This document shows positions 1 to 6,134 of a stretch of 11,300 bases of DNA, piece after piece. The stretch's first letter is position 1; each line of letters opens with the position of its first letter. Made by a program: the position numbers and the translations under genes. The notes below the pieces were generated by a model. The model worked only from the letters and a program-made list of their open reading frames with translations. It ran no database searches and was not told the DNA's origin. Source of the DNA: an uncultured Syntrophobacterales bacterium (GTDB lineage: Bacteria > Desulfobacterota > Syntrophia > Syntrophales > UBA5619); contig CAIUXU010000133.1 in assembly GCA_903903205.1 (NCBI GenBank), positions 1 to 11,300 of the forward strand. The letters run 5' to 3'.

Positions 1-24
1 AAACAAAAACAAGGAGGAAAGACA

Positions 25-273
25 ATGAGCATCGAACAGATTACACAGAAGGTTATCGAGATTTTACGGGGATATGTCAAGGATACGTCACTGCTGGAGA
101 GGGCGACACAGGAAACCCACATCCTCAAAGATCTGAAGGTCAATTCGGCGAGGCTTGTCGATATCATCATCAAATGTGAGGATGTCTTCGGAACCTCGAT
201 CGACGATGACGAGGCCGACCGGATTGCGACAATCGGGGATGCCGTGATGCTGATTCAGCAGAAGGCGGTATAA
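25..273 (+). CDS. Acyl carrier protein (82 aa)
   Basis: Small acidic protein with the four-helix acyl carrier protein pattern. It would carry acyl intermediates on a phosphopantetheine arm in the cytoplasm. The expected attachment serine is Ser41, in the context K-V-N-S-A-R-L-V-D; most fatty-acid ACPs have Asp-Ser-Leu here, so this is a divergent ACP, more like those of specialised acyl or polyketide pathways than housekeeping AcpP (inference). The acidic helix after it (C-E-D-V-F-G-T-S-I-D-D-D-E) is typical of partner-binding ACP surfaces. A strong ribosome site (AAGGAGG, 11-17) precedes the ATG. The acyltransferase starts 8 bp after the stop and a phosphopantetheinyl transferase follows, so the operon supplies both the carrier and its activating enzyme. 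The length is normal for the family. Confidence 0.93.
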   Translation: MSIEQITQKVIEILRGYVKDTSLLERATQETHILKDLKVNSARLVDIIIKCEDVFGTSIDDDEADRIATIGDAVMLIQQKAV

Positions 274-281
274 AGCTGGTC

Positions 282-1022
282 ATGGAAAGACGGGATCAGT
301 TTCTCCTCGTTTTGCAGTACGTTCTGGGACGAATTGCGATTGTGCTGACGGCGCCGCTTTGTTTCCTTTTCGTTCGCCTGATGGGCTATCGCATCCGCGA
401 TCTCAGGCGGGTTCGGAGTGAAGTCAAGCGAATCTACCAGACGTACGACGGACCCTGGATCGTCTGTCCGAACCATCTGACCATGATCGATTCGCTCGTG
501 GTCAGTTGTGGAATGATGTCGTTTGCGGACCATATTCTCCTCTTCCGGCGCGTTCTCTGGAACCTGCCGGAGCGGAAGAACTTTCAGCGGAACCCCTTTC
601 TGACGCTGCTCTGCTATCTGGTCAAGTGCCTGCCCGTTGACCGGGGCGGGAGCCGGGAAGAGCTCCAGCGGCTCCTCGAAAAGTGCGGCCGCGTTCTCAA
701 TTGGGGGCAGTCGCTGCTGGTGTTTCCGGAGGGGGGGCGGTCGCGGACGGCGCGGATCAACCAGGAGAACTTCTCCTATGGCGTCGGCCGCTTTCTCGAA
801 GAGAACAGCCGCTGCCGGGTGCTGCTCATCTATCTCCGGGGAGACGGGCAGGATAGATACTCGACGATGCCGCGTTTTGGAGATCGCTTCACAATGACCG
901 TGGAAGTGTTTGATCCTGGCGTTGTGGACGTCAGTGGATTGAGACGCCAGCGCGAGTATGCGCGGCGGATCATCGAGCGGCTGGCCGGCATGGAGGCTGA
1001 ATACTTTGCCGGGCGTGGGTAA
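282..1022 (+). CDS. PlsC-like lysophospholipid/1-acylglycerol-3-phosphate acyltransferase
   Basis: 246-residue membrane-associated acyltransferase of the PlsC (LPLAT) family. Members move an acyl group from acyl-ACP or acyl-CoA to a lysophospholipid or a similar alcohol. The catalytic HX4D motif is present as N-H-L-T-M-I-D at residues 64-70 (His65, Asp70), and the acceptor-binding motif as F-P-E-G-G-R-S at 148-154. A hydrophobic segment at about residues 8-35 would anchor the protein to the inner membrane. The gene starts 8 bp after the ACP stop with no clear ribosome site of its own, suggesting translational coupling, and its end overlaps the next gene. Next to a dedicated ACP and a PPTase, it may place a product made on that ACP into the membrane, as in aryl-polyene-type clusters, rather than make bulk phospholipid. 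The family call is firm; the substrate is unknown. Confidence 0.92.
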   Translation: MERRDQFLLVLQYVLGRIAIVLTAPLCFLFVRLMGYRIRDLRRVRSEVKRIYQTYDGPWIVCPNHLTMIDSLVVSCGMMSFADHILLFRRVLWNLPERKNFQRNPFLTLLCYLVKCLPVDRGGSREELQRLLEKCGRVLNWGQSLLVFPEGGRSRTARINQENFSYGVGRFLEENSRCRVLLIYLRGDGQDRYSTMPRFGDRFTMTVEVFDPGVVDVSGLRRQREYARRIIERLAGMEAEYFAGRG

Positions 1023-1656
1023 CGATGTCGTCGATCTGAAAGATTCGGGAAATATCGGGAAAAGCGGGGACGACCGGTTTCTCTGCCGCGTTTTCACGGA
1101 CGGGGAGCGGGAATGGATCGCCTCGTTCCCCTCTCCCGATACGCTGCTCTGGTCGTTTTGGGCGGCGAAAGAGGCGGCCTACAAGGCCCTCAGCCGCACT
1201 GATCCTGCGGTCTGTTCGATTCCGCATCGATACCGGGTGGTTCTCGATGCGGAAGATTCGGTGTGTGCGACGCAAAAGACCGACCGCCTGGCCGGAAAGG
1301 TGATTACCCCTCAAGGCGAGCTCCTTTTCGAAGTCGCCGTCTCTCCGGACTGGGTTCACGCGCTGGCGGCCGGATCGGAGGAAGCGCTCTCAAGACTCTG
1401 CCGAAGCGTCAAGCGGCTGGAGGGGGGAGAGGGCGCCGTAAATCCATCGGCCTTCGTCCGGGAGGCGCTCCTCGAGGAGATTGCGCGTCGTCTCGACTGT
1501 CTCGTCGGCGATCTGTCCGTCGTTAAAAATCCCGACGGCCCCGGCGCTCCCAGCATCCTGTACCGCGGAGAGCTTCTCACCGCAGAGATCAGCCTCAGCC
1601 ACGATGGCCGGTTTGCAGCCTTCGCTTTTGATCCCGCCACCCTGCCAACTGACTGA
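1006..1656 (+). CDS. 4'-phosphopantetheinyl transferase superfamily protein
   Basis: Predicted to move 4'-phosphopantetheine from CoA to the serine of an acyl carrier protein, most likely the ACP encoded two genes upstream. The metal-binding motif G-N-D-V-V-D-L lies at the extreme N-terminus and W-A-A-K-E-A-A-Y-K-A around Lys55-Glu56 (numbering from the TTG start). A second module follows: R-E-A-L-L helix from about residue 152, a G-x-P element, and I-S-L-S-H-D-G-R near His199. At about 216 aa it is Sfp-sized, but the modules are in the opposite order to Sfp. Start choice: GGAGG at 992-996 lies 9 bp before TTG 1006; GTG 1015 is an alternative giving a protein that begins at the motif, while ATG 958 would put an unrelated extension in front. 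Every option overlaps the acyltransferase gene. Family certain, start uncertain. Confidence 0.88.
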   Translation: MPGVGNDVVDLKDSGNIGKSGDDRFLCRVFTDGEREWIASFPSPDTLLWSFWAAKEAAYKALSRTDPAVCSIPHRYRVVLDAEDSVCATQKTDRLAGKVITPQGELLFEVAVSPDWVHALAAGSEEALSRLCRSVKRLEGGEGAVNPSAFVREALLEEIARRLDCLVGDLSVVKNPDGPGAPSILYRGELLTAEISLSHDGRFAAFAFDPATLPTD

Positions 1657-1663
1657 GGCCCGT

Positions 1664-1688
1664 AGGGGCGGGTTTCAAACCCGCCCCT
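1664..1688. repeat. REP-like palindrome between convergent genes, probable bidirectional terminator
   Basis: Two perfect 12-bp arms (AGGGGCGGGTTT at 1664-1675 and its complement at 1677-1688) separated by one base. The element lies 8 bp after the PPTase stop and 33 bp past the stop of the convergent korB-like gene, so an RNA hairpin here could end transcription from both sides, although neither side has a long T tract. The sequence, with GTAGGGGCGGG-type ends, resembles short dispersed palindromes seen in many deltaproteobacterial genomes (recalled from general knowledge, not checked). A perfect 10-bp palindrome (CCGCATGCGG, 1709-1718) sits nearby. Confidence 0.7.
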
Positions 1689-1720
1689 GCTCGGCACTTA
1701 CACACCTACCGCATGCGGGC

Positions 1721-2545
1721 TTATCGCATCATCACACAGCGCATGTTGAGACGGGAGGCGACATCCGCCTTCGTTAGCGGAACCTGGAAAATCTCTTTGA
1801 TCTCCCGGCACGGGGCTTCGTCATTGCGGTAGATGACGCCGATCGGAATCTTCTCTCCCCAGAGGTCGGCCATCCGGATGGCCTCGTAGCGGTCGGTCAG
1901 GGGTTTTTCCAGTTTGAAGACCCGCTCCCGGTACCAGGCATAGGTGTTGACCTTGTTGAAGCTGACGCAGGGTTGGAGAATGTCCACGATGGCCGTCCCC
2001 TTGAAGAGAATCGCCTCCAGGATGAGCGCCTTCAGGTGTTCCTTGTCGCCGGCAAAACCGCGGGCCACGAACGGGGCGCCCATCGTGACGGCGAGGGCAA
2101 GTGGATTCAGGGGAAGGTTCGGATTTCCGCCCGGGCTCAGGTCGTTTTTCACGGCCAGACCGGTCGTGGGGGAGCTCTGGCCTTTGGTCAGGCCGTACAC
2201 CTGATTTTCGGAAACCAGGATCGTGATATCCAGTCGGCGGCGGAGGGTCTGGATGAAGTGGTTTCCCCCCTCGCCATACATGCAGCCGTCTCCGGAGTAG
2301 GCGATGACGGTCAGGTCCGGGCGGGCAAGCTTGATTCCTACCGCGGGCGGCAGCGAGCGGCCGTGAAGCCCGTTAAAATGGTTCACGTCCAGATACTGGG
2401 GCATCTTTGCGGCCTGTCCGATCCCCGATGTGAAGACGATCTTGTTCCGGGGAACCGGAAGCTCCCGGAGAACCTTCTCCAGGACGTCGCGAATCGCAAA
2501 ATTGCCGCATCCCTGGCACCAGCCGGTCTCGATTTTTTGTTCCAT
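1721..2545 (-). CDS. korB: 2-oxoacid:ferredoxin oxidoreductase, beta (TPP-binding) subunit
   Basis: 274-residue thiamine-diphosphate subunit of a KorAB-type enzyme. With the alpha subunit it would oxidise a 2-oxoacid (possibly 2-oxoglutarate) and CoA to acyl-CoA and CO2, reducing ferredoxin, or run in reverse. The N-terminal W-C-Q-G-C-G-N-F (Cys10, Cys13) matches the iron-sulfur motif of the family. The diphosphate/Mg site is G-D-G at 85-87, followed by G-E-G-G-N-H and the V-S-E-N-Q-V-Y-G-L-T-K-G-Q segment, and Cys193 lies in Q-P-C-V-S-F-N. The position that is usually the third cluster cysteine (G-I-G-C) is Gln44 here (G-I-G-Q-A-A-K). A strong AGGAGGGGAG site precedes the ATG. The gene starts 11 bp after the alpha-subunit stop, so the two are co-transcribed. 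The exact 2-oxoacid cannot be told from sequence alone. Confidence 0.92.
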   Translation of the reverse strand: MEQKIETGWCQGCGNFAIRDVLEKVLRELPVPRNKIVFTSGIGQAAKMPQYLDVNHFNGLHGRSLPPAVGIKLARPDLTVIAYSGDGCMYGEGGNHFIQTLRRRLDITILVSENQVYGLTKGQSSPTTGLAVKNDLSPGGNPNLPLNPLALAVTMGAPFVARGFAGDKEHLKALILEAILFKGTAIVDILQPCVSFNKVNTYAWYRERVFKLEKPLTDRYEAIRMADLWGEKIPIGVIYRNDEAPCREIKEIFQVPLTKADVASRLNMRCVMMR

Positions 2546-2556
2546 CTCTCCCCTCC

Positions 2557-4185
2557 TCAGGTCAGCAGACCTTTCAGTGTCCGACAGAGCTCTTCGACGG
2601 TGAAACAGTCACCATCGTATTTCAGCACGCTTTGATCGACGGCGATGCCGAGTTCCCGCTTCAGCAGCCCAGCAAACTGGCCCGTTGCGTTGTTTTCAAC
2701 ACAGATCCGCTTCTTCGCCTCCAGATGGTAAGGGGTGATCATCGCGGGTGTCAGTGGATAGACCTGCCCGAAATGGAGAACGCAAACCGAAAGACCGTCG
2801 GCGTTAAGCCGCTCTGCGGCCTCCTTCACGATGAGGCGGTTCGATCCCCAGCAGAGGACGACAGCGGCGTCGTCCCCTGCGCCATAGAACGTCGGTAAAA
2901 CGGCCTCCTGTTCCAGAAGCCCCATCTTTTTCAGGCGCTTGTCCATCATCCGTTTCCGCATGTCCGGATCTTCCGTGATCTTCCCCTCCTCGTCGTGTTC
3001 GTCCGAGTCGAGCCTGACCATCGAGTCCGAGAGCCCCGGGAAGGTCAGCGGAGAGATTCCATCCTCCGTCAGGCGGTACCGCTTGTAGGTTGCATCAAAA
3101 AGCGGGTATTCGCGGGTGATCACCTCCAGCGGGATATCCTCCTCTTCGGTGACCTGGACGGAGTCGGCGAAGTACTGGTCCGTCAGCAGAAAAACGGGAA
3201 TCTGATAGCGATCCGCAAGATCGAACGCTTTTCGCGCCAGTTCGATTGTCTCGACAATGGAGCCGGGGGCGAAGAGGACCCTCGGGAATTCCCCGTGGCC
3301 GGCATAAAGGATGAAATTCAGATCTCCCTGCTCGGTCCGGGTGGGAAGCCCGGTGGCGGGACCTGGCCGCTGGGCAACGGCGACGACGATCGGCGTCTCC
3401 GTGATTCCCGCAAGCGACACCCCCTCCTGCATAAGCGCGAAGCCGCCTCCGGAAGTGGCCACCATCGACCGGAGACCGGCGTAGGAGGCGCCAACGGCCA
3501 TGTTGATCGCGGAGATCTCGTCTTCCGCCTGTTCGAAATGGACGGGAAGATCCTGTGCAGCGTCTGAAAAGTAGTGCAGAATCGAGGTGCCGGGCGTCAT
3601 CGGGTAGCCGGCCATGAAACGGCAGCCGCCCAAGAGCGCCCCGAAAGCGAGGGCCTGGTTTCCATCAAATTTGACCAGGCAGACAGCGGCCCTGGAAACG
3701 GGGAACGCCCCGGCGATCCCCCACTGCACGGCGAAATCACTGCCCTTTTTCAGGTATTCCGCTCTCCCTGGTTCGGCCGCCTCCGCCATACTCTCCGGCG
3801 TCACGCCGATAACGGCCAGAACGATTCCGACCATCACCGTGTTGGCAGACCGGATCTCCCCGAAAAGCTTCTTGCTCTCCTCCCCGACCTCCTTCGTCAT
3901 GGCGCGTGAAAGGAAGATGCCGCCTTCGCGGAGGTCCGGTTTGTGCAGCGCCTCCGTTTCATCGTCGAGGGCGGCAACCATCTCCCATTTTCCGCCATTC
4001 AGCGCATGGACCGGATGGTCGGCGATTCGGATCATGTGGAAGTTGTGCCCGCCCCGAATGCGGGACATGTAGTGCTTCGTGGCAAAAAAGTGATAATTGA
4101 GCTTCGTCAGGACTTCCGTCAGCTCCAACTCGACGGAAAAGGCGCCCTGCCCCCCCTCACCGCCGATCAGGACATTGAATTCCAT
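2557..4185 (-). CDS. korA: 2-oxoacid:ferredoxin oxidoreductase, fused gamma-alpha subunit
   Basis: 542-residue fusion. Residues 1 to about 175 form the gamma domain, starting with M-E-F-N-V-L-I-G-G-E-G-G-Q-G. From about 177 comes the pyrimidine-binding alpha domain, with G-Y-P-M-T-P-G-T (193-200), E-Q-A-E-D-E (218-223), a Gly-rich T-S-G-G-G-F stretch and R-P-G-P-A-T-G-L-P-T. A charged linker follows at about 365-425, then the C-terminal domain with L-C-W-G-S-N and the C-V-E-N-N-A-T-G-Q-F motif. The ATG at 4185 was chosen because the family sequence begins exactly there and GGGAGG lies 9 bp upstream. The frame stays open further upstream, but that extension is only the antisense-frame shadow of the membrane gene. 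It encodes no ferredoxin domain, so an external ferredoxin would take the electrons. The pair lies downstream of a small membrane-protein gene on the same strand. Confidence 0.93.
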   Translation of the reverse strand: MEFNVLIGGEGGQGAFSVELELTEVLTKLNYHFFATKHYMSRIRGGHNFHMIRIADHPVHALNGGKWEMVAALDDETEALHKPDLREGGIFLSRAMTKEVGEESKKLFGEIRSANTVMVGIVLAVIGVTPESMAEAAEPGRAEYLKKGSDFAVQWGIAGAFPVSRAAVCLVKFDGNQALAFGALLGGCRFMAGYPMTPGTSILHYFSDAAQDLPVHFEQAEDEISAINMAVGASYAGLRSMVATSGGGFALMQEGVSLAGITETPIVVAVAQRPGPATGLPTRTEQGDLNFILYAGHGEFPRVLFAPGSIVETIELARKAFDLADRYQIPVFLLTDQYFADSVQVTEEEDIPLEVITREYPLFDATYKRYRLTEDGISPLTFPGLSDSMVRLDSDEHDEEGKITEDPDMRKRMMDKRLKKMGLLEQEAVLPTFYGAGDDAAVVLCWGSNRLIVKEAAERLNADGLSVCVLHFGQVYPLTPAMITPYHLEAKKRICVENNATGQFAGLLKRELGIAVDQSVLKYDGDCFTVEELCRTLKGLLT

Positions 4186-4238
4186 GATTCTTCCTCCCGG
4201 TTCGAATTCTGCTTGTTTCTCCCATCCGTCATCAAGTG

Positions 4239-4604
4239 TCAGCCCCTCACCCGATCCTGAGCCTTCGGCGGCTCTTTTTCTTTTCCCAACCTGTAGGCGT
4301 CGATCACAGAAAAAAGCCAGCAACCAACGATCACGAGCACGATGAGAGGGGAATACCCGTCGCCGGATGCGGAAGAGGCCACCGCACGATTGGCAACGGC
4401 GTTCAGATCCACAAATCCGCCCTGGCTCTGTATTTTCTCCAGCTCCCGAAGGGCGCCGACCGTCGCCTGTGCAACCAGAACTCCCAGACCGGCCAGCGAG
4501 AGAACCATCGGGATCAGCCCCCGCACATACCGCTTGAGGTGAATCTGCCCCACACCCGGAAAAACCAGGGCCGACAACAGTGCGGCTTTGATTCCCATTT
4601 TCAT
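4239..4604 (-). CDS. Small membrane protein with PGxGQ motif, function unknown
   Basis: 121-residue protein beginning M-K-M-G-I-K, with GGAGG 6 bp before the ATG. A hydrophobic stretch runs through A-L-L-S-A-L-V-F-P-G-V-G-Q (residues 8-20), a second covers about 30-48, and a third (L-I-V-L-V-I-V-G-C-W-L-F) lies near the C-terminus at about 88-99, followed by a charged, basic tail. The P-G-x-G-Q-I-x-L-x-R-Y-x-R-G pattern recalls small TM2-like or other two- to three-helix membrane proteins, but I do not recognise a named family with confidence. It lies 53 bp upstream of korA on the same strand and may be in that operon. The 5' half of the gene and its leader are duplicated at 4873-5128. The frame is open upstream of the ATG, but the good ribosome site supports this start. 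Confidence 0.75.
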   Translation of the reverse strand: MKMGIKAALLSALVFPGVGQIHLKRYVRGLIPMVLSLAGLGVLVAQATVGALRELEKIQSQGGFVDLNAVANRAVASSASGDGYSPLIVLVIVGCWLFSVIDAYRLGKEKEPPKAQDRVRG

Positions 4605-4673
4605 GACCCACCTCCCTCCGTCAATGTTGACCTTGCTCTTCTCCCTTCCTTCGGTTACGCGATAACTACGGGT
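4418..4673. repeat. Direct repeat, copy 1 (256 bp)
   Basis: Matches 4873-5128 without gaps at an offset of 455 bp, with about 19 mismatches by eye (roughly 93% identity). It covers the first 62 codons of the membrane-protein gene and 69 bp upstream of its start. Similarity stops abruptly at both ends. Confidence 0.93.
4605..4673 (-). promoter_or_regulatory. Conserved 69-bp leader upstream of the PGxGQ membrane gene
   Basis: Between the two direct-repeat copies this stretch differs at a single base, against 18 of 187 in the adjacent coding part. It includes the ribosome site, a small inverted repeat (GTCAA/TTGAC arms, 4620-4631) and a C/T-rich run. The high conservation suggests a regulatory or structural RNA role, or recent gene conversion. 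No known riboswitch is recognisable. Confidence 0.45.
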
Positions 4674-4872
4674 ATCACACCTCGCGACAAGTTCTGAACC
4701 AGGAAGGGATTCTCTTTGGCGTCCGTGTCGCAAGACTTTCGGCGAAGCTGATCCGCAAAGAAGAGGACGCCGTCGGGCAGCCAGATAGCCTCGTTCGGTA
4801 AAGCCTTTTGTTAATAGCACCAAACCAGGGTGATTTCAAATCATCTTTGTGGAGCGACGCCCCCTGTTCCAT
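4674..4872. other. Unique spacer between direct-repeat copies
   Basis: 199 bp found in neither copy, except that it holds the tail of the truncated copy-2 reading frame (4841-4872). On the plus strand, 4676-4801 is open and ends in a stop, encoding a charged, protein-like stretch (...G-V-R-V-A-R-L-S-A-K-L-I-R-K-E-E-D...). This could be the C-terminal remnant of a lost gene, but I cannot assign it. No transposase or terminal inverted repeats were seen. Confidence 0.4.
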
Positions 4873-5059
4873 CGCCCTGGCTCTGTATTTTCTCGAGTTC
4901 CCGAAGGGCGCCAACCGTCGCCTGCGCAACCAACACTCCCAGACCGTCCAGCGAGATAACCATCGAGATCAGCCCTCGCACGTACCGCCTGAGGTAAATC
5001 TGTCCCGCACCCGGAAAAACAAGGGCTGACAACAGCGCGGCTTTGATTCCCATTTTCAT
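4841..5059 (-). pseudogene. Truncated duplicate of the PGxGQ membrane protein gene
   Basis: 72-codon reading frame that starts like the full-length neighbour, with the same leader and GGAGG site. It matches its first 62 residues with six changes (V18A, H22Y, K24R, P32S, L35I, A38D). At the repeat boundary (4873) it runs into unrelated sequence, adds about ten foreign residues (D-G-T-G-G-V-A-P-Q-R) and stops, so the third membrane helix and the basic tail are missing. Twelve of the 18 coding differences are silent, so the two sequences diverged largely under protein-level selection rather than after copy 2 lost function. A38D places an acidic residue inside a hydrophobic segment. It could still be expressed as a short membrane peptide; a partial gene relic is more likely. 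Confidence 0.7.
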
Positions 5060-5128
5060 GACCCACCTCCCTCCGTCAATGTTGACCTTGCCCTTCTCCC
5101 TTCCTTCGGTTACGCGATAACTACGGGT
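4873..5128. repeat. Direct repeat, copy 2 (256 bp)
   Basis: Partner of 4418-4673, same orientation, ungapped. The 3' edge of its gene fragment ends at 4873 where it meets unrelated sequence, while its leader side ends at 5128. Confidence 0.93.
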
Positions 5129-5386
5129 TATTGCTCCCGCCAGCTTGTATCCAACCCCACAGACAGAATAAATCAGTCCGGTTAACGTATTTATTGATCT
5201 TGGATATTCAATCGAAAATAAATTTACAACTTCTTTATATCGGCAGGCCACTTTTTAACAGCATCTTGATATCTTTAATCCTATGATACTCCCCAAGGGA
5301 TGATCTATGAGCTCTCATATTGTCCCGGATAAATAACAGATTGGATTGATCACTTAAACTAATTGTGCATGATTCGGAGGTGAGAA
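5129..5386. other. AT-rich intergenic region
   Basis: No gene, RNA or terminator is supported here. The base composition becomes clearly AT-richer at about 5160 and stays so through the following gene, marking a composition boundary. A GGAGGTGA ribosome site for the next gene lies at its end (5376-5383). No convincing -35/-10 pair was found. Confidence 0.5.
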
Positions 5387-5905
5387 ATGAAAATTCGAAC
5401 AGGTTTGTTGATGATCATGTTCTTCTTATCGGCCGTTTTCTTGGCCTCCGGGATGTCACAAAAAGAATCCGCAACAGAAGAGATGAAACAAATATCTGTT
5501 CAGATTGAAAAAATTGACGGCTTCATTCTTGACAACATCCGGTTGACAGAAAAATTGAAAAAACATCAATCACGATTGAAGGCCCTGAAAATTAACCCGA
5601 AAATCTACCGTATACAGCTATTCATTGAAGGCAGGTCTGTTTACACCAGTGCCGATGAATTGGAAATTGATGATATGTCTTATTCTCTTGCCCTTGAAGA
5701 TCTTCTCCAGATTCATCATACAGGAAAGGGGATATTTCATAGTGACGACCCTGCAGTTTGGAAAGAAATTATCATTAAGCATAGCAAAGGAGCTTTGGAC
5801 CATCTATCCAATGTCGAATTACCAGCCATTCAAAGGAAAATAGATGAAATTGAAAAGGAGAATATGGCTCTCGAGTTAAAGAAAAAACGACTTCTTGAAC
5901 GATAG
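5387..5905 (+). CDS. Secreted or periplasmic coiled-coil protein, function unknown
   Basis: 172 residues. The N-terminus looks like a signal peptide: basic M-K-I-R, a hydrophobic core L-L-M-I-M-F-F-L-S-A-V-F-L-A (residues 7-20) and a small-residue end near A-S-G (20-22). No lipobox cysteine is present, so it is not an obvious lipoprotein. Two charged heptad-like helices flank the middle: about 30-68 (E-E-M-K-Q-I-S-V-Q-I-E-K-I-D) and 145-172 (ending K-K-K-R-L-L-E-R). The central part (about 72-135) is mixed and has no motif I recognise. The start is well supported by GGAGGTGA 3-10 bp upstream. Codon use is much more AT-rich than in the flanking genes, so the gene may have been acquired by transfer. 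It stands alone, with no clear operon partner. No function is proposed. Confidence 0.8.
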   Translation: MKIRTGLLMIMFFLSAVFLASGMSQKESATEEMKQISVQIEKIDGFILDNIRLTEKLKKHQSRLKALKINPKIYRIQLFIEGRSVYTSADELEIDDMSYSLALEDLLQIHHTGKGIFHSDDPAVWKEIIIKHSKGALDHLSNVELPAIQRKIDEIEKENMALELKKKRLLER

Positions 5906-6134
5906 AAGGCACTTCAATGGAATGTACAGGTGTTGCCGGAATGTCATTCATCACGCTGATGGATGTGCTTCTCTTCGGAAGAGCAGCAATCTATCGGCTC
6001 AGCCGATATCGGCGCGATCAAAAGGGTATAGGTTTCTGCAAGGATACCTAAATATGGCGCTGGATGCCTTCCGCTCATTCTGTTACTATAAAGCAAGGTG
6101 AGAATAAACCTTATTTCTAAGGGATATCGAAACT
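5906..6134. other. Intergenic region before the sensor kinase
   Basis: Composition returns to that of the rest of the window. A 44-codon frame at 5917-6051 (M-E-C-T-G-V-A-G-M-S-F-I-T-L-M-D...) is open but has no good ribosome site, and a longer frame at 5895-6101 is compositionally odd; I accept neither as a gene. A 12-bp palindrome (GCCGATATCGGC, 6002-6013) and a TATAAA (6087-6092) are present, the latter with no matching -35 box. Confidence 0.4.

Noticed and set aside
255..1097. 280-codon minus-strand frame over the acyltransferase gene
   Set aside because: It is antisense to a gene with clear HX4D and FPEG motifs, and its own translation is Arg/Pro/His-rich with no motif.
4186..4611. In-frame N-terminal extension of the korA reading frame back to 4611
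   Set aside because: The added residues are low-complexity and overlap the membrane-protein gene in another frame of the same strand. The family sequence and a good ribosome site start at 4185.
4676..4801. Plus-strand open stretch between the direct repeats with a protein-like sequence
   Set aside because: It has no start or domain that I can identify; it may be a gene remnant but cannot be supported as a feature.
6002..6013. Perfect 12-bp palindrome GCCGATATCGGC as an operator for the kinase gene
   Set aside because: A few perfect 12-bp palindromes are expected by chance in a window of this size, and no second copy was seen nearby.
5917..6051. 44-codon plus-strand frame (M-E-C-T-G-V-A-G-M...) upstream of the sensor kinase
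   Set aside because: No convincing ribosome site, no recognisable motif and it is no longer than chance frames in this composition.
6087..6092. TATAAA as a -10 box for the kinase operon
   Set aside because: No acceptable -35 element at 16-18 bp upstream.
5895..6101. 68-codon frame overlapping the end of the coiled-coil gene
   Set aside because: Odd Cys/Arg/His-rich composition, no ribosome site, and it overlaps a better supported gene.
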